Assembly (NCBI GenBank): GCA_029204225.1
Contig: CM055100.1
Span: 19,806,655-19,870,654 of the forward strand
Source of the DNA: Diphasiastrum complanatum
Taxonomy: Eukaryota; Streptophyta; Lycopodiopsida; Lycopodiales; Lycopodiaceae
Length of the DNA: 64,000 bases
Direction: 5' to 3'
Part shown: piece after piece, positions 52,401-58,739 of the stretch
Numbering within the stretch: position 1 is the first letter of the stretch
How the letters are laid out: each line of letters begins with the position of its first letter
The notes under the pieces: model-generated
Seen by the model: only the letters and a program-made list of their open reading frames with translations
The model's database searches: none
What the model was told of the DNA's origin: nothing
Made by a program: the position numbers and the translations under genes

Positions 52401-54898
52401 ATCAAGGAGTTTGCTTTATATTTCTCTCTACTTTCATCTTCTGCTTGCAATTCATGTCGATCTTGTGATGTAGGCTTCAATGTATGTTGATGATAGATTC
52501 CATAATTGTATTGATGCAGGTTGAGATTTCATAAGAATAGGTCCTCAGTTCACGAACGTACTATGTCTTTCTTAAAGAAGGAACATGACTCAAGTAACTA
52601 TCGATGACAAAAGAACTAAAAAATGTTTGTATGATGAAGGGGATGCAATTGCTTATTGCTTGGTGGTTGATCATCTTTACTTTATTACTTACCTCCTGCC
52701 ATAATCTTGATGGCACATTAATTGCTTATTCTCTCTTTAGTTGCTCAACTAGCTCAATTTGATGCATTTTTATGTGTTGATTTCTACTTGTCTTCTTGAA
52801 TTATCACAAACCTTCACATTTTTCCATGTGTGTGTAGCTTGAAGTCTTTGGCTATATGCTCTCGTTAACCTTCCCCTCTTTAGTCTTTGTATTTTCTGTT
52901 GGTAAAGATGCAATCCTCCTGTGGACCATCATTTTCATCCATGAACTCGCCATCACTTTGTTCCTTGCCTTGAGGAGGATAAACTCACCCTTGTGGGAAT
53001 ATCCTTCCTCTTCAAAATGCATTTGAAATTTTTTCATTTCTACCTTGTCAAATCTTCGTTTGGTTACCTCTTGCTCTCTTGGTTGGAATCACTGTGAAAA
53101 TATATGCAAAATTCCAACTTCGTAGTTTTGGATCACAAACCTAAATCAAGTATAGACCTCAAGCCTATGTCAAATGCAGGCCGCAACCCTACATTCACAT
53201 GCTATCAAATGGACAATCAAGCTTGGAAATGGAGCTATGTCCCACATGAGCCAAATTGGGCTAAATATCATTGTGGGCCAAATGCCAACTATGAAGGCCT
53301 ACTAAATAGACCCTAATTTTTCCACATTTGGATAAGGTTTCCAGCAGGAACCCAAAATTTGGCATAGCACATGATTTGATATTTGAATACTTGTCGGGGA
53401 GGGAGAAAGTTGACCTTCAATATTTGAGGATGATCTGAGTGTTTTTTTACATTTGTTCGCCAAGTGGTAATTGATATTTTGAAGCTTATGGCATTGTATA
53501 ACAACAATCATCATACTGGTTCGCCAACTTCTAGCTTTCTACCAGAGGTATTCGAAGGTTGTTTGTAGGAAAGAACAGATTATAGGCTGGGGTGTTGGAT
53601 TATCCTCGTTCTTTTTTGTTCGTAGATGAGTGGTACAACTTTCCTAGCTCCAACAGCTTTGGCAAGTTTTGAAAACAACTTAGATGCTGGTAGCCATCAA
53701 GAAGCTCTTTCTTTGTTTCTCATGAATGCCATAGGTATCTCAGTTTCATAAAATTTTACTTATACAATCTAAAAGCCTCCTCCATGAAATTCTCACTTTT
53801 CACATAGATGGTGATTCTTTCGGTGAAGTCCTCGATTTTCTGGAGTCTCATGTGATTCGTTCACTCGAACTTGCTCTTTAGAGAAGATATTATGTTTTTT
53901 GGGTTGAATGTACGTTGTAACTCACATTGGTACCTTAGAATGTATTATGATGGGTTGCATATCAGATTAGGGTATGAACAACATAAAACGTATACTCTTG
54001 ACATCCTTTATCTACTTAACAATTGTACAAGTCTAATGTTTGTTGAATCAAGATAGTTCATCAGATATTGTGTGAGTGAAATATTCTTTCCAGCAATTTC
54101 TTTGTTCCTCAGCTAAAACCCTGTACGATGTATGAAGTTAAAAAATTAGAACTTTCTGTTGTGGTCAAAACCTTGGAGTCAGCTTTTGGCAAATTTTGGT
54201 AAGCCATGTTTCTCTTTACAATGATTAAAATCTAGCAATATCCACTATAAAGAAACCATATACAGAGATCTACTCAATTTTTTGCAATAGTTGAAATACA
54301 TTGAGAATTTTGCAGCTTGTTTTAGAAACTAGCTTGTAATATTGTCAAGCTCTTGGGACCTACCAAAATCTAGCAGCAGTTGTTTTCTCCTATATTTGAG
54401 TAGGCATATTATAGTGGCCGAAGTTTGTTTGTTTCCTGAATCTATTAACAGCTACTTCTACTGAATTTTACCACTGTAAAGTGTTCGGCACAATGGCCGA
54501 AACTAGTAGTAGCCAACTTCTCGATTTTGGCACTGTAAGAGTTCTTTGTAACGGCCAGCATTTAGCAGAAAATAGCTCTTACTTGTATAGCCAAACCTAG
54601 TTGCAACCAAGTTGTGCTAATTTTAGTCCTAGTAAAGAGTTTTTATTGAGACTGACATCTGCTTGAATGTGTGAAGGAGTTTTGCAAGATTTGATTAACT
54701 TGGATTTGTAATCTGTTTGTTTGTAATGTAGTAATTTTATCTTGCTATTCCCCCCCGTCTACTTTACAAGTCCTACTGATGTACATGCTATTTAATCGTT
54801 TTTAATCTACGCTTCAGGCTACAACTCATGGATTTATACTAAAAGGAAAGCCGATGATTGTGCATTTTGGCAAAAATCCATTGGCTGATAGAGTCTAG
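16024..54898 (+). CDS. RNPC3: U11/U12 small nuclear ribonucleoprotein 65 kDa protein (RNPC3-like), 11 coding exons
   Basis: This minor-spliceosome protein links U11 and U12 in the di-snRNP that recognises U12-type introns: its N-terminal half contacts U11-59K and its C-terminal RRM binds the U12 3' stem-loop. I assembled exons 16024-16199, 16332-16403, 22010-22273, 29074-29155, 40319-40471, 40633-40839, 41086-41265, 41531-41618, 47402-47460, 48077-48142 and 54818-54898, giving 475 residues. RRM1 (about 24-95) carries TLLVRHLP and NCAFVDF. The central plant-conserved block (about 155-215) carries EPIAPGLGIDYPFPPQLEYA, YPPPDGNILTNIVNALIAVP and LHLMNKMNLPAPFRPALPTP. An acidic/basic linker follows, and RRM2 (about 385-470) carries QVIYVKNLAKGVTTEDLLYI, GRMRGQAFVTFPSLELAEDA and LKGKPMIVHFGK. 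All introns end in AG; nine of ten begin with GT, intron 2 with GC in this model. All joins keep frame. Introns 2, 3, 4, 8 and 10 exceed 5 kb and hold transposons. The gene appears intact. Confidence 0.93.
16332..16403 (+). CDS. RNPC3: U11/U12-65K exon 2
   Basis: Begins after TTTCTCTACAG and completes the split AGA codon. It encodes LKNCAFVDFKDESLAVRAQS, the RNP1 strand and second helix of RRM1. Two donors are possible: AG|GCAAGT at 16404 (a GC-AG intron, in frame with exon 3) or AA|GTATCT at 16408 (adds Gln but leaves exon 3 out of frame unless a small exon intervenes). I chose the first because it keeps frame. Confidence 0.75.
17100..21345 (-). mobile_element. Antisense LINE (APE endonuclease + reverse transcriptase), decayed, in intron 2
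   Basis: On the minus strand, in order: endonuclease N-terminal part near 21300-21120 with FLIADFNAKTS; endonuclease middle near 21100-20930; a gap (see separate entry); endonuclease C-terminal part near 19925-19600 with a DHSFLSFV word; RT with IIHPIHKNGDPMILGHYRTI near 19110-19030, GVKQDCSLAP near 18700 and LLYADDFSPTRGQLD (YADD box) near 18600-18565; a C-terminal HFIVRCPIYYK word and YEDSRCVALIIREMFLLRRD near 17750-17590; and a 3' tail to about 17120. Frames are broken many times, and the loop after GVKQDCSLAP is deleted. It is a non-LTR element of the APE/YADD type, inactive. Confidence 0.85.
19936..20925. mobile_element. Unclassified ~1-kb insertion inside the intron 2 LINE
   Basis: The LINE sequence is continuous up to about 19935 and resumes near 20926, judged against the second minus-strand copy where the same segments lie next to each other (about 51300-51340). 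The inserted segment has no coding motif that I recognise. It contains clustered GCATGC/TGCATG words (20150-20200 and 20820-20880). Confidence 0.5.
22010..22273 (+). CDS. RNPC3: U11/U12-65K exon 3
   Basis: Follows TATATTGCAG. It encodes the last RRM1 strand (LRFMGKILTVEKAK), a Gln/Ser linker, a proline-rich stretch (PPLPPYPPP) and the start of the conserved block (EPIAPGLGIDYPFPPQLE), ending GA of a split Glu before donor GTATGT. Confidence 0.93.
22882..23099. mobile_element. hAT-type MITE, 218 bp, with 8-bp target duplication
   Basis: Ends are CATAGTTGCAGCG and CGCTGCAACTATG, perfect inverted repeats. The 8-bp flanks AATAAAAC (22874-22881 and 23100-23107) are identical. Subterminal GAATCGCGAT(TC) words occur at both ends. 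The interior (CAAATGACAACCGGATAGCT...) is shared with the element at 44123-44850. It has no coding capacity, so it must be mobilised in trans. It lies in intron 3. Confidence 0.95.
23490..23715 (+). pseudogene. Ty3/gypsy reverse transcriptase fragment
   Basis: KKDGGFRLFVDYKGLKKLTI matches the gypsy RT start (KKDGS.R.CVDYR.LNK.TIK). In shifted frames there follow recognisable pieces of the YPLPR.D...DRL.GA..F.KID...GYHQI...D block. It has several frameshifts and ends near 23715, where other sequence begins. Confidence 0.8.
24150..25865 (-). pseudogene. Ty1/copia pol (integrase region), internally deleted
   Basis: Minus-strand order: NDGSNVKLGDN near 25860; LWHKSFGHLNYKSLQVLRKY and VCESCVLGKHH (GAG-pre-integrase zinc site) near 25520-25400; the integrase core piece RSNKGGEC...DMPQQNGVVERKNR near 25130-25010; the IN C-terminal VSHLRVFSSITYARIP and ISRDVIFDE near 24850-24660; then, with the RT and most of RNase H missing, the terminal FTKGLGKEKFQKF-like words near 24230-24190. 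A TAG and frameshifts interrupt it. The catalytic core is split, so it is inactive. Confidence 0.85.
25851..26840 (-). CDS. Ty3/gypsy-type gag, 329 aa, retrotransposon
   Basis: An open frame starting MEDDRVDLPLSPPV with a proline/serine-rich N terminus, an SVEKTIAEMRAMM helix and the retrotransposon gag domain: KPTRFAGNS, VDQWLHKWEEFFYLKQSPTD, VDRCWRKL, STWLEFKRAFRAKFIPPHG, then YADRYHETL and the LEEAIATALNFEGNVR segment. Such capsid proteins assemble the particle that packages element RNA. A frame change near 25930 separates it from SPLSPEQKDKW, which normally leads into the zinc knuckle; here copia pol sequence follows instead. Confidence 0.85.
   Translation of the reverse strand: MEDDRVDLPLSPPVALPSPPPSPVLSPTHNLPTVAARSPAGTSPSVQARMDSVEKTIAEMRAMMVAGGYASSSQYAPPYPSSVVRSILPPPYPKDKDIKPTRFAGNSPQRNTDIVDQWLHKWEEFFYLKQSPTDEGWRVRKAAYHFTDFVDRCWRKLLKSNQAPSTWLEFKRAFRAKFIPPHGHVRATDAWLLHRQRQYMVQEYADRYHETLIRIPEEIPEWLVVHKFIFGLREELRPSVLNEGCKTLEEAIATALNFEGNVRTKAESGAPSWPQRKDSRKSGQAGQKGFVEGSYPDAADFEAQGGTSFGSSGLQQVSSQSRTKGQVAI
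27648..27659 (-). promoter_or_regulatory. Primer-binding site, initiator-tRNA-Met type
   Basis: On the minus strand TGGTATCATAGC, one mismatch from the usual TGGTATCAGAGC, two bases after the LTR end. It starts the ~800-bp leader of the gag at 26840. Confidence 0.75.
27662..28140 (-). repeat. 5' LTR of the minus-strand gypsy element
   Basis: On the minus strand it begins TGTTAGAGTCC and ends CTTGTGACA, next to the primer-binding site. The outer boundary is my best TG...CA choice, not proven. Confidence 0.55.
28141..28370 (+). repeat. LTR-derived fragment related to 4540-4745
   Basis: Contains a TATAAGTATA word followed by ACTAGTGTATGCTTG, GTAGCTACATGCTGC, GTGATTCCTCTC and GGATCCTTGTTGG. The same series occurs in reverse orientation at 4745-4556. 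It is probably the promoter/U5 part of an older gypsy LTR into which the neighbouring element inserted. Confidence 0.55.
28371..29073. other. Intron 3 remainder, nothing recognised
   Basis: No coding or repeat feature beyond the polypyrimidine/acceptor region of exon 4 is apparent. Confidence 0.5.
29074..29155 (+). CDS. RNPC3: U11/U12-65K exon 4
   Basis: Follows TTTGACAG and completes the Glu codon. It encodes YAYPPPDGNILTNIVNALIA then VPRFYTQ, part of the hallmark block of plant 65K proteins. Donor is CAG|GTGTGC, phase 0. Confidence 0.95.
31351..33766 (+). pseudogene. hAT transposase (BED finger, DUF659, hAT dimerisation), decayed
   Basis: A BED-type finger (RRWRCLHCGGLFTGSLTRVR then AHLL) is followed by a Gly/Ser/Pro-rich linker, then LAGQFFYECGISFAVADTW, TPPRREALRGKML and, after an intron with GTAAGT/GCAG sites (about 32272-32363), GCMILSDGWTDIRRRSVINV, VFLRGVDA and VVQVVTDN, the catalytic DUF659 segment. 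Downstream are EQFWTDAEQINGVLLPIFRV, RLVDREGCTLG, a FHRPIYCTPCGVR segment and the dimerisation domain LAERVLAEDCSAVACERNWS. Defects: a frameshift near 31530, an in-frame TAG at 32012 and a deletion with frameshift just after TDN. It is GC-richer than its surroundings. Confidence 0.88.
33893..34807 (-). pseudogene. LINE ORF1-like fragment nested in the hAT element
   Basis: Minus strand: MPRHKGVVATTFEPSS, a proline-rich stretch, a coiled-coil with LHLFEYLNNHREQLASHDSL and LQKLDTSIQELKNEVTVI, then in another frame HKALNVRVRGIPNSQNVVAE, DTLVIRFTSVSHRREVLGKR and RETKIYLEK. This is the coiled-coil plus RRM-like layout of L1-type ORF1 RNA-binding proteins. One frameshift near 34350 separates the halves. 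Confidence 0.7.
34880..34956. repeat. (GA)n microsatellite inside the hAT element
   Basis: About 77 bp of pure GA, directly upstream (on the minus strand) of the LINE ORF1-like start. A second, impure tract lies at 35109-35163. Confidence 0.95.
36002..36235 (-). pseudogene. LINE endonuclease fragment
   Basis: Minus strand frames read LDRDLFVATCYFPPKTSSFA, ESASSAYKDLS and, after a break, an IADLNA word matching the FLIADFNAKT site of the intron 2 LINE. Truncated at both ends; 36244 begins an LTR fragment. Confidence 0.7.
36244..36560 (+). repeat. Copia LTR fragment (same family as 60059-61003 and 63626-64000)
   Basis: Starts TGAAGAAACAAAATG, continues TTGCTAGCTTTCAGCCCTCA and a cluster of GTTCGCGAACACGAAAGTC-like repeats, then GAAACGAAATCCGTTTTGCC. 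The other two copies have the same start and order. No pol is attached here. Confidence 0.8.
36697..37670 (-). pseudogene. Second LINE ORF1-like fragment
   Basis: Minus strand: a low-complexity Ala/Pro/Thr/Leu N terminus (37644-37236), then a coiled coil with QVDKQLIRGEIDTLMKEITL and TKIQELEQLIKQQKEETKTW ending AAVLNGN, then a frame change to ATLEVRSIPDMQNTLDES and a QWANIKEP segment. It has the same architecture as 33893-34807 but a different sequence. Confidence 0.6.
37684..37925 (-). mobile_element. LINE 3' tail ending in a (CT)n tract
   Basis: On the minus strand the tail runs GACATTTCATACACTCCAT, ACTACACACTTG, a TATATGCCTTTTGGCACCGAGA segment (two pieces) and ends in (CT)n at 37722-37687. 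It is homologous to tails at 17120-17200, 39947-40010, 48940-49000 and 49945-49995. An LTR (37929 on) separates it from the matching LINE body at 38820-39357. Confidence 0.6.
37929..38345 (+). repeat. LTR (5' LTR of a truncated LTR retrotransposon)
   Basis: 417 bp beginning TGTTAGGGACCC and ending ATTATAACA, so the ends are the inverted pair TGTTA/TAACA. Two bases later comes a primer-binding site. Beyond it only a ~460-bp leader with a ~175-bp internal direct repeat (GACAGGTGGCA words at about 38583 and 38761) remains before LINE sequence. Confidence 0.8.
38348..38360 (+). promoter_or_regulatory. Primer-binding site, initiator-tRNA-Met type
   Basis: TGGTATGAGAGCC, one mismatch from TGGTATCAGAGCC, two bases after the LTR end. 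Confidence 0.85.
38820..39357 (-). pseudogene. LINE C-terminal region
   Basis: Minus strand: ICHMCYLGKVQSEEHVIVRC then PVHYEIRETYH, a CxxC...H...C zinc site typical of plant LINE RT C termini, then LIAYEDPIGVALMLHETSLL and PRDL. It is equivalent to YEDSRCVALIIREM in intron 2. The distal part is broken by frameshifts. Confidence 0.8.
39360..39503 (-). mobile_element. tRNA-derived SINE
   Basis: On the minus strand the head reads GACCCAAAGGGGTTGGCTTA then GTTGGTTAGC (Pol III A-box-like) and, about 35 bp on, AAGTTCGAGCCTCC (B box). An unrelated body of ~60-70 bp follows. The B box and A box spacing is that of a tRNA-related promoter, but the sequence cannot fold as a tRNA acceptor stem. The 3' end is uncertain. 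Confidence 0.6.
39947..40070 (-). mobile_element. LINE/SINE 3' tail with (CTTT)n end
   Basis: On the plus strand: AGAGAGAGAAAGAAAGAAAG, then ATCTTATTAACATCTGTTAG and GTACCAAAAGGTACATAAC. This is the reverse complement of the LINE tail ending in a pyrimidine microsatellite, as at 37684. Confidence 0.5.
40221..40286. repeat. (GA)n microsatellite just upstream of exon 5
   Basis: About 66 bp of pure GA ending 32 bp before the exon 5 start, inside the region where the branch point and polypyrimidine tract of intron 4 must lie. Confidence 0.96.
40319..40471 (+). CDS. RNPC3: U11/U12-65K exon 5
   Basis: Follows TTTGAGAAG with a short pyrimidine tract; a (GA)n tract ends about 32 bp upstream. It encodes VLHLMNKMNLPAPFRPALPT, a proline run and an acidic Ser-rich tail (SSDESELESLEE). 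Donor AA|GTAAGT is a full consensus match. The join to exon 4 gives FYTQ-VLHLMNKMN, as in other plants. Confidence 0.93.
40633..40839 (+). CDS. RNPC3: U11/U12-65K exon 6
   Basis: Encodes the charged linker: VYDETNEREEDIEGPEK, then a Lys/Arg cluster (KSRKRAKKEA) that may act as a nuclear localisation signal, then LGPAADRAASHE and an SIVTSTKSISAIKKK segment. Donor CAG|GTAGTG, phase 0. Confidence 0.88.
41086..41265 (+). CDS. RNPC3: U11/U12-65K exon 7
   Basis: Follows the strong acceptor TTTTCTCTCTGCAG. It encodes IKIAPKVMTEG, an acidic middle and ATREELLGGKISPTEILSRA, the conserved segment just before the C-terminal RRM. Donor AAG|GTATAT, phase 0. Confidence 0.93.
41531..41618 (+). CDS. RNPC3: U11/U12-65K exon 8
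   Basis: Follows TTATGTGCAG. It encodes NYTPGNPSQVIYVKNLAKGV then TTEDLLYIF, the RNP2 strand and first helix of the C-terminal RRM, ending with the first base of a Gly codon before donor GTACTC. Confidence 0.95.
41619..42930. other. Proximal intron 8, nothing recognised
   Basis: AT-rich intron sequence without a coding or repeat feature that I can name. Confidence 0.5.
42931..43084. repeat. Tandem duplication, ~77-bp unit
   Basis: TAGCAGAGGTTTAGAAGGAA starts at 42931 and again at 43008; both copies continue with GCTxATTTGATGAC and TCAAAATCATAGTTG. A run of G follows at 43122-43138. Confidence 0.85.
44123..44850. mobile_element. hAT-family non-autonomous element
   Basis: Ends are CATAGATGCACCG and CGGTGCATCTATG (perfect inverted repeats, variant of CATAGTTGCAC). 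Both ends carry several GAATCGCGATTC copies. The left 200 bp matches the right end of the 30405-35426 element (GGCAATATGGGTATCAGATG) and the right part matches the 22882 MITE. The flanks GGATGTCT and ATCGAAAG do not match, so no target duplication is seen. The interior holds a very GC-rich block near 44315-44400. Confidence 0.82.
45688..46218 (-). repeat. LTR plus primer-binding site
   Basis: On the minus strand the LTR begins TGTTAGGGCATGG at 46218, has a TATAAATA word near 45940, and ends GTTCTTAAC at about 45701, followed by TGGTATTAGAGC (45688-45699), an initiator-tRNA-Met-type primer site with one mismatch. No gag or pol remains downstream, only ~800 bp of unrecognised sequence. Confidence 0.65.
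46898..47073. repeat. Perfect tandem duplication, 88-bp unit
   Basis: The segment CATCACTATATTCCATGCAG ... GTATGTGCA at 46898-46985 is repeated without visible change at 46986-47073. It lies in intron 8, ~330 bp before exon 9. Confidence 0.93.
47402..47460 (+). CDS. RNPC3: U11/U12-65K exon 9
   Basis: After acceptor GGTCTAG the first two bases complete GGT (Gly), followed by AFFPSAEEMDSQLKVKLMQ. This is the loop and second strand of the C-terminal RRM. A closer AG at 47415-47416 would break the frame. Donor CAG|GTATCG, phase 0. Confidence 0.9.
48077..48142 (+). CDS. RNPC3: U11/U12-65K exon 10
   Basis: After acceptor ATCTAG. It encodes EGRMRGQAFVTFPSLELAED then AL: the RNP1 strand and second helix of the C-terminal RRM. 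Donor TTG|GTATCT, phase 0. Confidence 0.93.
48940..49065 (-). mobile_element. LINE 3' tail fragment
   Basis: On the plus strand: GAGAGAGAAAGAAAGC, TTAAATAATGTCGTCGGTAC, GGGTACAAAAG, GTACATGTAAC and AGACGTCTCC. This is the reverse complement of the LINE tail seen at 49945-49995. Only ~125 bp is present and it directly abuts the hAT end at 49066. Confidence 0.55.
49066..50268. mobile_element. hAT-family element carrying a LINE 3' end
   Basis: The left end CATAGTTGCAC and the next ~300 bp, including GGGCAATATGGGTATCAGAT, GGTGCATTAACTCC and a (CT)n tract at 49371-49401, match the right end of the autonomous hAT in reverse. A second set of GAATCGCGAT-like words lies at 50235-50265, but no clean right inverted repeat is visible there. 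The middle is the LINE segment listed next. Confidence 0.6.
49410..49995 (+). pseudogene. LINE C-terminal region and 3' tail
   Basis: Plus strand: YVAYEDPRCVALMIRQMFIL then RRDL, followed by a His/Arg-rich low-complexity end. It continues to a tail with TATACGCTCCCATGGTTACC, ACACACTTGACATGTAC and TCTTATATGCC. It is the same domain as in the minus-strand LINEs at 17590-17750 and 39140-39180. Confidence 0.8.
50300..51655 (-). mobile_element. Second antisense LINE copy, RT deleted
   Basis: Minus strand: endonuclease pieces from about 51650 to 51010, with MMDYLMGSPPLLPHITSF, a TTLSNHSFLTFQLG word and HAPKYTF. Below 50980 the sequence passes directly to the C-terminal/tail region (50780-50300). 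The RT with its YADD box is absent. Confidence 0.75.
51660..54817. other. Distal intron 10, nothing recognised
   Basis: About 3.1 kb of AT-rich intron sequence. No coding motif or structured repeat was identified before the exon 11 acceptor. Confidence 0.5.
54818..54898 (+). CDS. RNPC3: U11/U12-65K exon 11 (last coding exon)
   Basis: After acceptor ACGCTTCAG. It encodes ATTHGFILKGKPMIVHFGKN then PLADRV and TAG at 54896-54898. This is the final strand of the C-terminal RRM; the expected family pattern is G.V.KGKPMI.QFG. It is 6.7 kb from exon 10 and is easily missed because it is short. Confidence 0.9.
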   Translation, partial: ATTHGFILKGKPMIVHFGKNPLADRV

Positions 54899-57800
54899 AA
54901 TCAAAGCTACTTAGTTCTACATGGTAATGTGGTGGCCTTCTCACTGGTTGGAGCGTTGAAGCTACACAGGTCTTTCAAACACTTTGGACCTGGATGTGAG
55001 GTGAGTTGTTTAGAATCAGGAATAATCATCTAGCTCTACAGAATTTTACTCTAGATTGATTGTTTCCTAACACTACACAGTAAAGAGGTGGCCTCCTCAG
55101 TGGTGGGATGATTGAAATACGCAAGTCTCTTAACACTCTCTTAACACCAATTGTGATAAAGGACCCAGAGGCCAACTTTTTAAAATAAGGTCAGATTGTC
55201 TAAACTCTAATTGTAAGGAAAATTCAGTATGTGTGTTCTACAAGGATCAAGGGTCTCAATATCACCTCTGCAGGCTAGATGCTTATAAATTTTTCTGTTT
55301 ACTATCAGTAATTACTAATAAGCTTTAGCTACTTATTTTAAGGCCAGCATCCTTTACCAATATTCATGTTGTTTGTGCAGGAGGACACAAGCAGCATCGC
55401 CATTGTTGAAATGTTCTATGATGTCCTGTGATGATAGGCTAAAGTTTCAAATGGTTTGTGATGGGGTGCAAACCAATTCACCAAGTAGAATCAATCCTTT
55501 GTTCATTTCATGTGTATTTGAGACAGTAGGATGTAATCAGCCAAGTTCCAAAAAATAATTGCGCATTTCAAAATTTGCATTAGCTAAGTGCATCTATTGT
55601 TGATTTGGAAAGTTGGGTCAATAGATGTTACAAAGAAGCATTTTGAACTGAATGCTGAAATTGAGAAAGCATTAGGTTTCTTTATTGGTCTTAGCTATCG
55701 ATGTGAATGGCTGAGTTTGCCTTTACATTATTGCATCTATATGCAAATGAACATGGATGCTCTTAATGCAAGTCACTTGCATAGGATGGGTGGGCATCAT
55801 ATACTTTTTGTGGTCCTCTATGAAGTTTAGGGTCTCACACCTTTGAATCAACTCACGAATGCATTAAGTTCATAAGATGACCTGTTAGAAATTTCATGGC
55901 AACACAGCCCCTTGTAAATGTGGCGATTGTACAAACTGTGCGAGGTTATCCAAGTATAAATTATTGCTATTTTAATTAAGTATAGATGATGCCTGCTATT
56001 AGGTCATGGTTATGTGACCATATATCTTCTTGGGATTGAAAAGGTTGGAGAATACACTTCAGTTGAATTGCGAAGTCATCGTGAACACCATGATATTGAG
56101 TGCATATGATTGACCACAGTGCAAAGATGTCCTCACATTCTTGAGACACCATCTATAACACATCGTTATACAATAATTTATGAAATACTAACCTCAAACC
56201 AAAGTGGGTGATGTGCATTAGACTGTGATAGCTGATTACTTATAAATTTTGTATCTTGACCTTTGATGCACTAATCCTACAATTCAATTAACATAAAAAA
56301 TAATGCAAGTATCCCTCATCCATTGCCTGTAGTACCCTTGTGAAGGGGTTGCTTATACACCCTTATGGCTACCATCACAAAGCATTTGATTTTACACAAT
56401 TTGTAAGTGTAGTTGTTGAATGGGTTAACATTCTAAAGTGTGATATTTTTGAAATGTAACATAACTCAAACTTCTCGATGTTTGAGTCATGTTGTGACTT
56501 TTAGTTAAAATCCCTTTTGGTGGATACATTGTATGGGTTATAAATGTCAAGTCTTGCTTAATGATAAGAATCTTTCTTTTTTCAAGGATTGTGAGTTTCT
56601 ATACTTGAATTATCTAGAGCTAGTTTTGGTTGTCCTATTTAACTATGAATTTCCTGTTTTTGACACTCTTTTTCTTGCATTGAATTCCTATAGGATAATG
56701 CGATGGTAAATTTTGCCCAAGCATTTATCATGTATTGCATGTTCTTGGTACTATTATGGACTTTTTTGATTAATCCTCTTACACCATATTTCAATATTCA
56801 GAAACTCATTTGATTTCACTCTTAAATAGAATGAAAATTGTCTCTTTATTCCAAACACCACATTTTATTTGTAGCAATAAATTTGTCATTTATTTTGATG
56901 ATTGATATGAGTAGTACATAATCATCACACATGCTACATCTCAAACAATATTGACTCCATATTTATTACAAGTGCGTGCAAATAATGAATAGGTCTTTTT
57001 TGTAATCAAAATATAAAACTAAAGACGAGAAATTTTATTCATTAATAGAATGTCCAAATTATTGGAGCTAAGTTCAAAGACAACTCACAGCATCCCATTA
57101 GGATTTTTCGTGTATAGACTTACAACCTTAAATGTGTGATTTTAAAATAGAATGTACATTTTTGTACAGTGACTAGTATGGTAACTATTATCTATGAGTA
57201 TGAAAAGTTTGAGATTTAATGTAACTCAAATAACATATTTAGGAGTTGGAAATCTAATGATTGGCTCACCCAAAAAGTGGTCACCATTATCTTTCTACAT
57301 ATGTTGTTAGAAAATATGAATATAGTATATGGCTTTTATTCACAGGGAATTATGCTTTGAATGTGGCTTCAATTGAGCTCCTAGTATTCTCCTTTCAGCA
57401 TTGGGTTTGGATAAAATCTGTGATAGAGTAGTCAATCTAAAGTACGTTGTTCTTGGGATATAACAAACTTAATTTTTTTGGAGAGAAACGCATTATACAT
57501 GTGGACAGTATTACATTAGACAATCATTATTCAGTTTCTTTTTGTACTTATGATATTTAGCTACTATGATGCAAGTGGTTATGTGCACTATTATACAAAC
57601 TAAGAATGTTGAATAAGCAGAATTCACATAAATATAGCCAAGGAGAAAGTACCCAATGTGTTATATTTACTTTCTAGTGAAAATGATGTGTCCTTTTATT
57701 AGTATCCAAATGGATTAAGTTGAATATCCAATTTGTATAGTATTTACAAAAATGGTTGATTTTTTTTTTTGCAACGTGTTAAGCTACTTACTAGTGATCG

Positions 57801-58739
57801 GTTATATACAACATATATACAACGTAGCAACGTTGACAATGCCATGTAAGGGGCAAGTCCCTAAGATGTCACTTTGCGGCGGTTGGGAATCGAGTCTATG
57901 CCTAGCCAACCACAATTATCAATTGTGCCCAAACACCTCACTGTGATTGACATAATGTTCGATTTTGAGGTCGATGACTATTCAATGCTAAATGACTTAT
58001 CTTTAAATGTGGCAAGCTTTTAAGTTTTACAAGCAAACAAGCAAAAAAGCAATTTTCTTAGCCTAGAAGCTTGTTGAATTGTTGTGATTTGAAATATAGA
58101 TTTGCAATGTCTTTCGTCGGATATGTAACAATGTATTATTAGAAAAATACCTCACCTTCGTACACATTTGTTGTTAGGTCCATCTACACTATCGATAAAA
58201 ATTGTTATGGAGTTTCAATCTCAATGTAGATATTGGTGCAGAACATGGAAAGGCCATCATTGGATTCATTTGCCATACTATGTTTGCTGACTAAGTGCCA
58301 TTTCATAAGATGAGTTGTTGTCCATCGCAATGGGGTGTATGGGCAGAGTTTTTGACTGCCACCGGAAGTTGCAGGCTCGAATCTTGACCATTGTGTAGTG
58401 ACATCTAAGGAGTTTAGCTATTTAGTTGTATGTGTTGTACATAATGACCACTAGTTGCTTAACACGTATGCAAAAAAAAGATGAGTTGTTGGGGGTGGTC
58501 ATGAGGACAAATATTGGAACTTCATATCTTGACATTCAACAAAATCACTAGATGAGAATTCGTTCTATCTTAGGTCTTTTATGATATTTTTGGTCTCACT
58601 CCATGTGACTTTTGAGTGAGGGCATATGCGTCGATTTGGACATGAATGACATTGCATGAATCAAGTGAGATTAGACATCCCACACTACCTTCGGTATTTG
58701 TAGGACATTGTCTTTATCTGTAGGGCACCTTTAGCCTAT
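54899..58739. other. 3' flank of the 65K gene, no gene recognised
   Basis: The first part is presumably 3' UTR; no polyadenylation site can be assigned safely. Short open frames (for example 55373-55558) lack family features. The rest is AT-rich intergenic DNA. Confidence 0.5.

Noticed and set aside
48143-54817. Intron 10 donor GTATCTTTTT resembles a U12-type donor (GTATCCTTT).
   Set aside because: One core position differs and no TTCCTTAAC-like branch site lies within 10-25 bp of the acceptor TCTACGCTTCAG, so it is called an ordinary U2-type intron.
55373-55558. Possible further 3' exon of the 65K gene after an AG.
   Set aside because: The frame ends the conserved protein at TAG 54898 and the later frame has no similarity to 65K C termini.
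58320-58400. B-box-like GCAGGCTCGAATCTTG suggesting a second SINE or tRNA.
   Set aside because: No matching A box at the right distance and no cloverleaf pairing, so left unannotated.
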